Shown here in pieces: positions 39,472 through 49,048 of a DNA stretch of 64,000 nt (position 1 is the first letter of the stretch; the number at the start of each line of letters is the position of its first letter). A program made the translations under genes and the position numbers. The stretch spans positions 62,001 through 126,000 of the forward strand of contig CAMHJX010000003.1 of assembly GCA_946185535.1 (NCBI GenBank). Reading direction: 5' to 3'. Under the pieces are notes generated by a model that had not been told where the DNA came from, made no database searches, and saw only the letters and a program-made list of their open reading frames with translations. Origin of the DNA: an uncultured Bacteroidales bacterium (GTDB lineage Bacteria > Bacteroidota > Bacteroidia > Bacteroidales > F082).

Positions 39472-39945
39472 ATGATTAGATTCAGCACATTGGATGTGGA
39501 GATGCCGCCCATTGACCCACAGCGCGTCAAGGCTTGGATTGGTGAGGTTGTCGAAAAGCATGGCAAGACGGTAGGGGAGCTGTACTACTATTTTTGCAGC
39601 GATGAGAAACTGCTTGAAATTAATAAAGAGCGTCTTGGCCATGATTTCTACACAGACATTGTGACCTTCCCGTTGACGGAATGCGAGACGGTACTTTCGA
39701 GCGAATTCTGCATCAGTATCGACCGCATAAAAGAGAATGCTGAGACCTTTGGCCGAAGTTATGAGAGTGAGTTGCATCGTGTCATTATCCATGGTGTATT
39801 GCATCTTATCGGTTTCGATGACTTGACGGATGAAGAGGAGAAAGAGATGAGAGAGCAGGAAGAAATATCTTTGGAATTATATAAAACTATGGATAATGAT
39901 TATGGCTATGACCACCCCAACTGTAAAAGTGGTCATTGTCAATAG
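39472..39945 (+). CDS. ybeY: Endoribonuclease YbeY (rRNA maturation)
   Basis: 157 residues. The zinc motif HGVLHLIGFDD (His107, His111, Asp117) corresponds to the HGxLHLxGYDH of YbeY; the third His is Asp here. Upstream conserved parts are also present (LLEINKERLGHDFYTDIVTFPL). YbeY is a single-strand RNase needed for 16S rRNA 3' end maturation and ribosome quality control. A His-rich extension (YGYDHPNCKSGHCQ) closes the protein. It begins one base after the DUF4175-type gene stop and lies upstream of mnmG. Confidence 0.9.
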   Translation: MIRFSTLDVEMPPIDPQRVKAWIGEVVEKHGKTVGELYYYFCSDEKLLEINKERLGHDFYTDIVTFPLTECETVLSSEFCISIDRIKENAETFGRSYESELHRVIIHGVLHLIGFDDLTDEEEKEMREQEEISLELYKTMDNDYGYDHPNCKSGHCQ

Positions 39946-39993
39946 CCATAGTCAAACAATGTAAAAAACAGAAAATCAAAGTATTAAAAATAA

Positions 39994-40009
39994 TGTTTCC
40001 CGTGAAACA
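39994..40009. promoter_or_regulatory. parS-like site upstream of mnmG
   Basis: TGTTTCCCGTGAAACA differs from the parS consensus TGTTTCACGTGAAACA at one base (position 7). A second one-mismatch site follows mnmG at 41901. ParB is not encoded in the window. Confidence 0.6.
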
Positions 40010-40019
40010 CTGACACAAA

Positions 40020-41894
40020 ATGTATTTCGAACCTTATGATATCATCGTTGTAGGCGCGGGTCACGCGGGCTGTGAGGCAGCGGCGGCAGCGGCTAATATG
40101 GGCAGCAAGGTATTGCTTATTACCATGGATTTACGCCTGATGGCTTCTATGTCGTGCAATCCCGCTATGGGTGGCATTGCCAAGGGACAAATTGTCCGCG
40201 AAATCGATGCCATGGGTGGTTATTCTGGCATTGTCAGCGACCGTACTATGATCCAATTTAGGATGCTCAACAAGTCGAAAGGTCCCGCTATGTGGAGTCC
40301 AAGGTGCCAGAGCGACAAGATGATGTTTTCGGCCGAATGGCGCAGTATGTTGGAAAAGACGCCCAATGTCGACTTTTGGCAAGACACGGTGATAGGGCTT
40401 CTTTTTGACGGCGACCAAGTGAAGGGTGTTAAGACGATGATGGGTGGCGAGATTGAAAGTAAGGCGGTCATCCTTACCAATGGCACTTTTTTGAACGGTT
40501 TGATTCATATCGGTGAGCAGCATTTCTCTGGAGGCAGAATGGGTGAGGTGGCCAGTCACGGCATCAGCGAACAGCTCAAAGAAATCGGTTTTGAGGTCAA
40601 ACGCTTAAAGACGGGAACGCCAGTCAGAATCGATGGGCGAACGATAGATTTCAGCAAACTCGTTGAGCAAAAAGGTGATGATGAAGTGGTGGGTTTTTCC
40701 TATACTGAGCCCTTTAAAATCTCTAAACAAAGAAGCTGCTGGATAGCGCATACTTCATTAAAAGTACACGAAACACTTCGAAAGGGGTTCAAATATTCCC
40801 CTATGTTCAATGGTAGAATCCGAGGTGTTGGACCAAGGTATTGTCCCAGCATTGAGGATAAAATTGAGCGTTTTTCGGGAAAAGACAGCCACCAGCTCTT
40901 TGTTGAACCTGAGGGGTGGAATAACGAAGAATACTATCTTAACGGCTTTAGTTCCTCACTGCCGGATTATATCCAATATGAGGCATTGCGGCAGATTGTG
41001 GGCTTTGAAAATGCCAAAATCTTTCGTCCTGGGTATGCCATTGAGTACGACTATTTCCCGCCGGAACAGTTGTATCATTCTTTGGAAACAAGACGAATTC
41101 ATGGCCTCTATTTCGCTGGACAAATCAACGGAACGACTGGATATGAAGAAGCAGCATGTCAAGGATTGATGGCGGGTATAAATGCGAGTTTGGCGTTACA
41201 GGATAAACAACCTTTGGTTTTGTCAAGAACTGAGGCTTATATTGGCGTGCTCATCGATGACCTCATCACTAAAGGTGTTGATGAACCATATCGAATGTTT
41301 ACGAGTAGAGCAGAATATCGCATCTTATTGCGCCAAGATAACGCCGACTCGAGGTTAACGGAGATGTCGTATAAACTTGGTTTGGCCAAAGAAGATAGGT
41401 ACCAAAAGTTGTTGCAAAAACAACAAAGGGTGAATGAGATTATGAGTTTTCTTAGGGAACACTATGTTTATCCTGAACAAATCAATGGCTTGTTGGTGGA
41501 AAAAGAGAGTTCGCCAATTGACCAAAAAGTGAAGATGGCATATTTATTGTTGAGACCTCAAATCGGTTTGTCGGAGATGGTGGCTCATATCGATTCTTTG
41601 AAATCCTATTGCTCTGGTGAAGATAGGTTTGAAAAAGAATGTTTGGAAGAGGCTGAAATCTTGATCAAATACGATAGTTATTTTCAAAAGGAGAACGAAT
41701 TGGCAGAGAAACTAAACCGTTTGGAGTATGTGAAGCTTCCCAAGGATTTTGATTTCCACAGTTTGCAATCCTTATCGTACGAATCACGGGAAAAGCTAAA
41801 CCGATACCATCCTGAAACCTTGGGTCAAGCCTCAAGGATAAGTGGAATTTCACCTGCCGACATCAATGTGTTGGCCATATTTTTAGGAAGATAA
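40020..41894 (+). CDS. mnmG: tRNA uridine-5-carboxymethylaminomethyl modification enzyme MnmG (GidA)
   Basis: 624 residues, the normal length. FAD-binding GAGHAGCEAAAAAA near the N terminus (12-25), SCNPAMGGIAKGQIVREIDAMGG, the LKTGTPVRIDGR motif, GLYFAGQINGTTGYEEAACQG and the C-terminal PETLGQASRISGISPADINVL are all characteristic. With MnmE it forms cmnm5U34 in tRNA wobble positions using FAD and tetrahydrofolate. In many bacteria gidA lies near the replication origin; the two parS-like sites around it here agree with that. Confidence 0.97.
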   Translation: MYFEPYDIIVVGAGHAGCEAAAAAANMGSKVLLITMDLRLMASMSCNPAMGGIAKGQIVREIDAMGGYSGIVSDRTMIQFRMLNKSKGPAMWSPRCQSDKMMFSAEWRSMLEKTPNVDFWQDTVIGLLFDGDQVKGVKTMMGGEIESKAVILTNGTFLNGLIHIGEQHFSGGRMGEVASHGISEQLKEIGFEVKRLKTGTPVRIDGRTIDFSKLVEQKGDDEVVGFSYTEPFKISKQRSCWIAHTSLKVHETLRKGFKYSPMFNGRIRGVGPRYCPSIEDKIERFSGKDSHQLFVEPEGWNNEEYYLNGFSSSLPDYIQYEALRQIVGFENAKIFRPGYAIEYDYFPPEQLYHSLETRRIHGLYFAGQINGTTGYEEAACQGLMAGINASLALQDKQPLVLSRTEAYIGVLIDDLITKGVDEPYRMFTSRAEYRILLRQDNADSRLTEMSYKLGLAKEDRYQKLLQKQQRVNEIMSFLREHYVYPEQINGLLVEKESSPIDQKVKMAYLLLRPQIGLSEMVAHIDSLKSYCSGEDRFEKECLEEAEILIKYDSYFQKENELAEKLNRLEYVKLPKDFDFHSLQSLSYESREKLNRYHPETLGQASRISGISPADINVLAIFLGR

Positions 41895-41900
41895 TAGAAT

Positions 41901-41916
41901 TGTTTCACATGAAACA
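41901..41916. promoter_or_regulatory. parS-like site downstream of mnmG
   Basis: TGTTTCACATGAAACA differs from the parS consensus at one base (position 9, A for G). Its last A is the first base of the next gene's ATG. Confidence 0.6.
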
Positions 41917-42803
41917 TGAATAAAGAGATGAACAACAAATGTCCATGGTGTGGCTCCGACAAGGCGCAAATCAATCTTTGGTTGAAAGATGAATTCCTTT
42001 CGAAAGAAGACTTTCATATTTGTGAATGTCTGAATTGTGGCTTGCTCTATACCATGCCTCGCCCGAGTAAAGATAAGATTGGTGAGTATTATAAATCGGA
42101 AGAGTATTATAGTCATCAAGAAAACAAGAAAGGTTTTATACCAAAAGTATACGAGGCGGTTAAAAAGATCAATTTAAAGCACAAATACAAGCTTGCTTCA
42201 AATGGATTGAAAGTCGGAAAAGTATTGGATGTCGGTTGTGGAGTAGGCGACTTTTTGCATACTGCTGAAATGCATGGATGGGAATGTACTGGTGTGGAAC
42301 CTTCTGAAGACGCTAAAGTCATTGCCCAGAAACGGATGAATGGCAAAATCATTTCAAGTGAAGATTTGGAAAACATTCCGGAAGGATTTTTTGATTTGAT
42401 CACGATGTGGCATGTTCTTGAACATGTGGACGATTTGAGGTGGCAAGTCGAGCAATTGCGACGCCTCGTTAAACCTAAGGGGCGAGTTGTAATCGCTTTG
42501 CCGAATTACAAATCATACGATGGACAGTATTACAAAGAACTTTGGGCCGCATACGATGTGCCGCGACATCTGAACCATTTCAATAAGACCACTTTAACCA
42601 AAATATTCAAGGCAAGTGGTATGGAACTAGTCAAGATTGATAAACTGAGATGGGATGCCTATTACATTTCATATATGAGTGAACAATACAAGTTGCATTC
42701 ATTGCCGTTGGCTAGAGGAGTGTATCGAGGATGGATCTCAAATTGCAAGGCCAAGCGTTCAGGAGAGTGGTCTAGTCTGGTCTATATTTTTGAGAAGAAG
42801 TGA
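41916..42803 (+). CDS. Class I SAM methyltransferase with N-terminal zinc-ribbon
   Basis: 295 residues. Four cysteines in CPWCGSD and CECLNCGLLY (about 9-44) form a zinc ribbon. The methyltransferase core follows: VLDVGCGVGDFL (motif I, near 105), TGVEPSEDA, and DLITMWHVLEHVDD, with LVKPKGRVVIALPN. This layout is common among sugar or lipid-linked methyltransferases (Methyltransf_23). A second ATG at 41928 is possible. The gene starts inside the parS-like site, 6 bases after the mnmG region; function in envelope polysaccharide is plausible but not shown. Confidence 0.8.
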   Translation: MNKEMNNKCPWCGSDKAQINLWLKDEFLSKEDFHICECLNCGLLYTMPRPSKDKIGEYYKSEEYYSHQENKKGFIPKVYEAVKKINLKHKYKLASNGLKVGKVLDVGCGVGDFLHTAEMHGWECTGVEPSEDAKVIAQKRMNGKIISSEDLENIPEGFFDLITMWHVLEHVDDLRWQVEQLRRLVKPKGRVVIALPNYKSYDGQYYKELWAAYDVPRHLNHFNKTTLTKIFKASGMELVKIDKLRWDAYYISYMSEQYKLHSLPLARGVYRGWISNCKAKRSGEWSSLVYIFEKK

Positions 42804-42958
42804 GGAAATTGAAAATTTGCCCATTTTTAGCCCGTTTAAGCCATTTTTCGTTATTTTTGAATAAATTATACATTTGACCACTTGAAAACCCAATATAAAC
42901 GACTTTTTATAACTCGCACAATATCAAAGGAATTCTTGAGTTTTAACAAATAGACACG

Positions 42959-45946
42959 ATGAAAAGTAAAAGAATACAAAGAATCGGTTTCTTATTATGT
43001 GCTGTTGGCATTGTTTTGATGCTTGCGCTTTGGTTGTTCTTTTACCTTTCCCTAAAACCTGCTTTTTTGAACCGTAGCCTACAAAATTCTGTTTTAGGCA
43101 TGGACAAGGAAATGCAGTTACAAATCGAAAATGGACTTAATCATGATGAATTGGAGAAAAGCCAGACAGGTTTGACTGTTTTTAGGAATGATACCATGGT
43201 GTTTTGGAATCGTAACGATGTTGACCCGAAATTGCTGAAGCGTAATGTCGTTGTCGGACACGATACTATCTGTCCTTTATTCTCAGGCAACTATTATGTT
43301 AAATCCTATGTGGGTGAGAATCTGACCTATTATGTTTTCAAATTAGTCAACACTACTTATCGGATTGATAATCCTTATTTTGCGAATGAATCACCTTGTC
43401 TCCCCAAATTCATAGATGCTAATATCAGTGTTTTTGATAATACCGTAGGAGAGCCTCTTATAAATGCATCGGGCAAAATCTTGGCTAAATATCAATTTAC
43501 GGACCAGCCAAAACTAAAAGAGCCTTTCAGGTTTCTATGGCCTTTACCTCTCATTTTACTCGTGATTGTGGGTCTGATTTTGGCCTATGTAGAGCTTGGT
43601 AAGGAACCGAAGTTGCGAAAAGGTTCTCATATTGTTGAAATCGGAATCGTTATCATTCTTTTGGTTTCTTTGATCGGTACCTATATCTATTATCGAGTTG
43701 GGGTCAGAAAAGAAAACAAGCAGATGCAGCAACAAGCCCAGACTCTGATGCAGAAACGCGATATGGCTTTTGAGAGCAGTTATACAAATTTTGTCCAACA
43801 GTTGCAGGCTAATACCACTTTGAAAGACATGCTGTTTGCTGAAAACAATGTGTTGGTTGATCTCATTCTCGGCTATTCCAAGTATCAGCTCTTTGATGAG
43901 ACGATGAAAGCCTATTCTGCAACGCTGACGATTTGCGCACCAGGCGAGGAAATCACCATACAACCTGAAGGTTTCGTCACCGAATGTGATAGCTTTTTCC
44001 GCGACAAGTTGGCCAACAACAAAAACGAAAGGGTAGGGGACAACCTCTTTTTTATGGATTATTATACCTTGGATCCCAATTATTTAGCTCGAATTGATGT
44101 TTCAAAAGATACCTTGAAGAAAGCCCTTTATCTTGAGTTTTATAAGCCTATGGTACCCGAGGGTTTTGGCTTTCCACAACTCCTACAACAATCCAATAGT
44201 CAGACCTCATACGATTATTCGGTGGCTAGTTATCGAGGGAACTTATTGGTTTATAAATATGGTAAATATGTCTATCCCAGTTTTCTTAACAGCCTGAAAG
44301 TCAAAGACCACGATTTTAGTTACAGCAGCAAATACAAGCATTACGCCATCATTGATGGTGAGAATAATGCCTTGGTCATCAGCACACCGACCAAAGGCTT
44401 TTCGCAAAAGACAGCACCGTTTGCCCTGTTTTTCTTAGGTCTTTCCTTGCCTTTTGTCCTTATCGTTTGGCTGACAAGGCCTAGAGAGCATCGGAAATGG
44501 CGCGATATGAGTTTCCGTCGGCGCTTGCAGACTGTGGTTTTGTTGACTCTGGGCATTTCGTTCGTTGCCATCGGTCCCGTATCGGTGCTTTATATGCGTA
44601 CGCTCTACAACCAGAAAACCACCGATGCTCAGTTTGAGACCACGCGAACGCTTTCGCTTGAGATGCGCAACGACCTTGACTTTGCCACTCAAATGCAAAC
44701 GGCGTCGAAAGCAGCTTGGACTGACATTTTGCAGCATTATGCCAATATCTTTTTCACGGATTTGAATCTATACCAACTCAACGGTGAACTATTGGCCACC
44801 ACCCGTCCCGAAATCAATGAACTCTATTTGCAAGCGCCTGTGATGAACGCCGAGGCTTACCATAGTTTGAACCACAACAAAGACCTTTATTTCACGCATG
44901 AAGAACATCTCGGAAAAGGCAAATACGAATCGGCCTACATACCTCTGACCGATGCCAATGGTAACACTTTGGCCTATCTCAACACACCATATTTCTCAAG
45001 TTCCACCGACTTGCACGATGAGATCCGATACTTCATTCTAACTTATCTCAATATCATCATTGTACTGCTGGGTGGTGCTTTGGTTGTCATCCTTCTCATC
45101 ACACGAAGCCTTACAAGACCTTTAACATTGATTCAGAATAAATTAGGAAACATCAAAATTGGCCAAAAAAACGAACTTATCGAGTGGAAAGGCAATGACG
45201 AAATCGGTGCTTTGGTGAGGCAGTACAACCACCTTATTGTGGAATTGGAAAAGAGTGCAGCCGAGCTGAAGCGTACCGCAGCCGAATCAGCTTGGAGAGG
45301 CGTGGCACGACAGGTGGCACACGAAATCAAGAACTCGCTCACACCAATGCGTCTCAGCGTGCAACTATTGCAACGCAACATCGATAATGGCAAAGCTACG
45401 CCAGAGCAGATCCAACGTACGACCAACACGCTTATCGAACAGATCGATGCCCTTTCAGACATAGCATCATCATTCTCTCGCTATGCCAAGTTGCCCGAGA
45501 ACCATCCAGCACCTTTGGATTTGGCCGAACTGGTCCAAAACGTCGTAAGTCTTTACGACAATGCCGAAAACATTGAATTCCACTACGATTTCGACAAGAC
45601 TAAAGACCACACTTATAACGGCGACAAGACCAACCTGAACAGCGTAGTCGGCAACCTCATCAAGAATGCCACACAGGCCATAGGCTCGAAGCCCGATGGA
45701 CGAATTGATGTCAGCCTTAAGAACACCAAGACAGCTTTCATCATTAGCGTGAAAGACAATGGCAAAGGCATCAAGGAAGAGGATAAGAGCCAGATATTCC
45801 TGCCCAACTTCACCACTAAGTCAGGTGGCTCGGGTGTGGGTCTCTCGTTGAGCTACAATATCGTTCAGGCCGCTGGTGGGATGATTTCCTTCGAAAGCCA
45901 GGAAGGGGAGGGGGCGGAGTTTGTTATTGAATTACCGAAAAATTGA
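42959..45946 (+). CDS. NtrY-like sensor histidine kinase, orphan
   Basis: 995 residues. Five or so membrane helices (about 11-33, 195-213, 225-247, 485-505, 520-545 and 690-712), two extracytoplasmic sensor regions, a HAMP segment after TRSLTRPLTLIQNKLG, then the kinase core: H box ARQVAHEIKNSLTPMR (His788), N box NLIKNATQAIG, G1 DNGKGI, F/G2 NFTTKSGGSGVGLSLSYNIV. No response regulator lies nearby, so the partner is elsewhere. Large size and topology match the NtrY-type ATP-binding proteins of Bacteroidota. The signal is unknown. Confidence 0.85.
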   Translation: MKSKRIQRIGFLLCAVGIVLMLALWLFFYLSLKPAFLNRSLQNSVLGMDKEMQLQIENGLNHDELEKSQTGLTVFRNDTMVFWNRNDVDPKLLKRNVVVGHDTICPLFSGNYYVKSYVGENLTYYVFKLVNTTYRIDNPYFANESPCLPKFIDANISVFDNTVGEPLINASGKILAKYQFTDQPKLKEPFRFLWPLPLILLVIVGLILAYVELGKEPKLRKGSHIVEIGIVIILLVSLIGTYIYYRVGVRKENKQMQQQAQTLMQKRDMAFESSYTNFVQQLQANTTLKDMLFAENNVLVDLILGYSKYQLFDETMKAYSATLTICAPGEEITIQPEGFVTECDSFFRDKLANNKNERVGDNLFFMDYYTLDPNYLARIDVSKDTLKKALYLEFYKPMVPEGFGFPQLLQQSNSQTSYDYSVASYRGNLLVYKYGKYVYPSFLNSLKVKDHDFSYSSKYKHYAIIDGENNALVISTPTKGFSQKTAPFALFFLGLSLPFVLIVWLTRPREHRKWRDMSFRRRLQTVVLLTLGISFVAIGPVSVLYMRTLYNQKTTDAQFETTRTLSLEMRNDLDFATQMQTASKAAWTDILQHYANIFFTDLNLYQLNGELLATTRPEINELYLQAPVMNAEAYHSLNHNKDLYFTHEEHLGKGKYESAYIPLTDANGNTLAYLNTPYFSSSTDLHDEIRYFILTYLNIIIVLLGGALVVILLITRSLTRPLTLIQNKLGNIKIGQKNELIEWKGNDEIGALVRQYNHLIVELEKSAAELKRTAAESAWRGVARQVAHEIKNSLTPMRLSVQLLQRNIDNGKATPEQIQRTTNTLIEQIDALSDIASSFSRYAKLPENHPAPLDLAELVQNVVSLYDNAENIEFHYDFDKTKDHTYNGDKTNLNSVVGNLIKNATQAIGSKPDGRIDVSLKNTKTAFIISVKDNGKGIKEEDKSQIFLPNFTTKSGGSGVGLSLSYNIVQAAGGMISFESQEGEGAEFVIELPKN

Positions 45947-45966
45947 AATAGAGTTAATATAAAGCG

Positions 45967-45974
45967 TAATTTTG
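45967..45974 (+). promoter_or_regulatory. -7 box (TAATTTTG) for the flippase gene
   Basis: Exact consensus, 28 bases upstream of ATG 46003. Confidence 0.5.
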
Positions 45975-46002
45975 CGTTTTTGAAAGACCAAAAGCAATCC
46001 AC

Positions 46003-47496
46003 ATGGCAGAAAACAAATTAGGTTCCTTGGCGAAGCAAACCGCCATTTATGGCTTGAGCAGCATCATCGGCAGGTTCTTGAATTACCTGCTGGTGCCCAT
46101 ACACACACATAGAATGGCAGCCGAATCCGGAGGATACGGCATTGTCACCAACTTGTATGCCTATACAGCCTTGCTCCTTGTCCTGCTTACTTTTGGTATG
46201 GAAACCACCTTTTTCCGGTTCTCCAACAAGGAGAATGTCAACCCCAATAAGGCTTTTTCTACCGCTGGACTTTCTGTCGGCTTAGTCTCCCTGGTTTTCC
46301 TCATTCTGGTATCGTTGTTCCTGAAACCCATTGCCGGAGCCTTGGATTATGCCTTGCATCCCGAATTTGTGGAAATTATGGCCATCATCGTGGCCTTCGA
46401 TGCTTTCCAGTCCATCCTTTTTGCTCGGCTTCGTTATGAGAATCGCCCCCTCAAGTTCATGACACTGAAGCTCTCTTTCATCATCATGAGTTTGTTGCTG
46501 AACTTGTTCATTTTCTATCTGGCGCCCTACTTGAAAGAACACTATCCCTCCATGATGGAATGGTACCATGCCAGCTATCAGGTGGGTTATATTTTCATCG
46601 CCAACTTGATTTGCACCGTGTTGGTCACTTTAGGATTTATTCCCGAAATCAAGAAACTGCGCACTGGCATCGACCGTGACTTGTTGAAAGAAATGCTGAA
46701 ATATACTTGGCCCATTCTGCTTTTGGGTTTGGCTGGCATTCTCAACCAAGTGGCTGACAAGATTGTATTCAAGAAAATCGTCCCCGGTCTGGAGGGTGAG
46801 GAACAACTCGGCATCTACGGTGCTTGCGTCAAGATAGCGATGATTATGGCGATGATCACGCAAGCCTTCCGTTATGCTTACGAGCCTTTTGTCTTTGGTG
46901 GCAAGCGCGACACCGCCGACAAAGAGACCCAAGCCAAGGTGATGAAATACTTCATTATCTTCACGCTGCTGGCTTTTCTTGCCGTGGTGATGTATATGCC
47001 TTTATTGAAGTATCTCGTTGGGTCAGATTATCATGAAGGATTGCGAGTGGTTCCCATCGTGATGATGGCCGAAATCTTCATGGGCATCTATTTCAACCTT
47101 TCGTTTTGGTACAAGCTCACCGACCAGACTTGGTGGGGAGCCATCTTCAGTGCTATTGGTTGCGCAGTGTTGCTGGCCATTAACTTTATCTTTGTGCCTA
47201 AATACGGCTATATGGCTTGCGCTTGGGGCGGTTTTGCGGGCTATGCCACCTGTATGGTGCTGTCCTATTTCGTTGGGCAGAAAAAGGCTCCTATACCATA
47301 CGATTTGAAGTCGGCATTCCTTTATTTTGCTATTGCCTTAGCTTTGTATTTCGCGCAAAAGTACATCCACATCGAAAACAATGTTTGGACCTTGGTCGTC
47401 AACACAGGGTTGTTGTTGGTGTTCTTCGCGTTCATCTGTTGGAAGGAGAAGGATTTGGTGAAGGGCGTTTTAGGATGGATTAAGAAGCGGATATAG
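46003..47496 (+). CDS. Polysaccharide/O-antigen flippase (MATE-like Wzx family)
   Basis: 497 residues with about 14 membrane helices. N-terminal LAKQTAIYGLSSIIGRFLNYLLVPIHT is the usual start of Wzx/PST proteins; the second half keeps PIVMMAEIFMGIYFNLSFWYK and a C-terminal KEKDLVKGVLGWIK. It would move lipid-linked oligosaccharide repeat units across the inner membrane. No other polysaccharide-synthesis genes are adjacent, although the methyltransferase at 41916 could belong to the same process. Convergent with the GH28 gene, 9 bases apart. Confidence 0.85.
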   Translation: MAENKLGSLAKQTAIYGLSSIIGRFLNYLLVPIHTHRMAAESGGYGIVTNLYAYTALLLVLLTFGMETTFFRFSNKENVNPNKAFSTAGLSVGLVSLVFLILVSLFLKPIAGALDYALHPEFVEIMAIIVAFDAFQSILFARLRYENRPLKFMTLKLSFIIMSLLLNLFIFYLAPYLKEHYPSMMEWYHASYQVGYIFIANLICTVLVTLGFIPEIKKLRTGIDRDLLKEMLKYTWPILLLGLAGILNQVADKIVFKKIVPGLEGEEQLGIYGACVKIAMIMAMITQAFRYAYEPFVFGGKRDTADKETQAKVMKYFIIFTLLAFLAVVMYMPLLKYLVGSDYHEGLRVVPIVMMAEIFMGIYFNLSFWYKLTDQTWWGAIFSAIGCAVLLAINFIFVPKYGYMACAWGGFAGYATCMVLSYFVGQKKAPIPYDLKSAFLYFAIALALYFAQKYIHIENNVWTLVVNTGLLLVFFAFICWKEKDLVKGVLGWIKKRI

Positions 47497-47505
47497 GTCA
47501 CTAGG

Positions 47506-48981
47506 TTATTTTCGCTCAAAAACGGTTTCTTTTGTTTCGCTATCAGGTTCTGTCACACTAAGATTGCTGATATTATGGTTGTTAACATCATCCATCACGA
47601 TGGCTGTGCGGTAGTCTTTTTTCAGTGCGGTCAGTTTGATGTTATGCATGGCCAAGCCATCGACATGGCGGATGAAGAAGCCCCAGGCAGGAAGCTCCAT
47701 GTGTTGCGAGAACTCGGGATAGGCTTTGGGCATCTCGGGCACTTTGTCCAACTCGTCAAGGCCGACATGGGCATAATGTGGGTCGCCACCACCAGGGAAG
47801 ACAATCTCAATGTTCTCCAATTTGACATTTTTGATCTTGCTGTCTTTCAGTCCGATGATACCACAAGGTGAGATGTTGCGCGGCAGGTCTTCGATGGGAC
47901 CTTCGTATTCGTAGCCCGCATCGGGCTTGGTGGCGGCTACCTCGCAGTAAAGGTTGCGGATGGTGATGCCGTCCATGAAGCTCTGTTTGTCGCGACGGGC
48001 ACCTATGTTGAGGTAGATGGCATTGCCCACATTGGTAGCATAGAGTGAGTCTACAAGGATGTTCTCACATATACCGCCGTCGACGCTCTGTATGGTGATG
48101 GCACTGCGGTAGGTGTCGTATACAACGTTATCGATGATCTTCACATTTTTGAATCCGCCTGCGCCCATGGTGCCGAACTTGATGCCGCTGGCGCTGCTAC
48201 GGGCGGTGCAGTGACGCACTTCGATGTTTTGGCACAACTTCTTGACACTATGCGACTTGAGACAGATGGCATCATCGCTCGCGTCGATGTAGCTGTTGGT
48301 TAAGAGGAAGCCGTCGCAGTCCACGATGTCGATGCCGTCGTTATTCCAGAAGGCAGTGCTTTGGATGCGCACATTGTTGACTTTGACATTTTCGCATTGG
48401 TCGTACATGGTGACCCAATTGGCGGCATTGCGGAAGGTTACATTGTCGACTTCCACATTCTTGCACTCCCTGAAAATCAGCAGTCGGGGACGGAATCCCT
48501 CGCCAACACGGTCGTTGCTCAGCTTGTCTTTCATGAGGCCTTTGTGTACGAGGTCGGTGCAATTGTTGCCCAATTCTCGCCCTTGTCCCTCAATGACGCC
48601 ACCACTGTTATAGACGCCGATGAGTCGGATGTTTTCGACGCCTTCGGCGAGGATGAGGCCGTGGTCGTTGGTGGCGTTGAGGCGGTCGTAGTCGAAGGGG
48701 TTGGTGCTGCCCACGAGTACTGCACCTTCCATCAGTTCAATGGTGACATTGGACTTGAGATGGATGCTGCCTGTCAGGTAGCGGCCTACCCAGAAACGCA
48801 GGGTGCCACCGCCTTGTTCAGCAATCCAGTCGATGGCGAATTGGATGCTACGGGTGTTCATGGTCACGCCGTCGCTGCGGATACCGAACTTGGAGGCGTT
48901 GTAGATAGGTTTTGGCTCTTGTGCGATGGTTTGGAGGGCCATCAGTAGGGAGAGGCAGAGGGTTAGGAGGTGTTTTTTCAT
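47506..48981 (-). CDS. Glycoside hydrolase family 28 (polygalacturonase-like)
   Basis: 491 residues, signal peptide 1-21 (LQTIAQ). Parallel beta-helix with GH28 motifs: FWNNDGIDIVDC (Asn213, Asn214, Asp215) and DASDDAICLKS (Asp236, Asp237), the catalytic Asp triad. The GHG motif of fungal enzymes is replaced by SASGIKFGT, as in many Bacteroidota GH28. It would hydrolyse galacturonic-acid linkages of pectin or rhamnogalacturonan. It follows the GH106 gene by 67 bases on the same strand, making a likely pectin-degrading operon. Confidence 0.85.
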   Translation of the reverse strand: MKKHLLTLCLSLLMALQTIAQEPKPIYNASKFGIRSDGVTMNTRSIQFAIDWIAEQGGGTLRFWVGRYLTGSIHLKSNVTIELMEGAVLVGSTNPFDYDRLNATNDHGLILAEGVENIRLIGVYNSGGVIEGQGRELGNNCTDLVHKGLMKDKLSNDRVGEGFRPRLLIFRECKNVEVDNVTFRNAANWVTMYDQCENVKVNNVRIQSTAFWNNDGIDIVDCDGFLLTNSYIDASDDAICLKSHSVKKLCQNIEVRHCTARSSASGIKFGTMGAGGFKNVKIIDNVVYDTYRSAITIQSVDGGICENILVDSLYATNVGNAIYLNIGARRDKQSFMDGITIRNLYCEVAATKPDAGYEYEGPIEDLPRNISPCGIIGLKDSKIKNVKLENIEIVFPGGGDPHYAHVGLDELDKVPEMPKAYPEFSQHMELPAWGFFIRHVDGLAMHNIKLTALKKDYRTAIVMDDVNNHNISNLSVTEPDSETKETVFERK

Positions 48982-49048
48982 ACTATGTCTTACTATGTTG
49001 TTTTGCTAATGGCAGGGGTTAACACCGCCTGCTTAATGTCTGGCGCCC

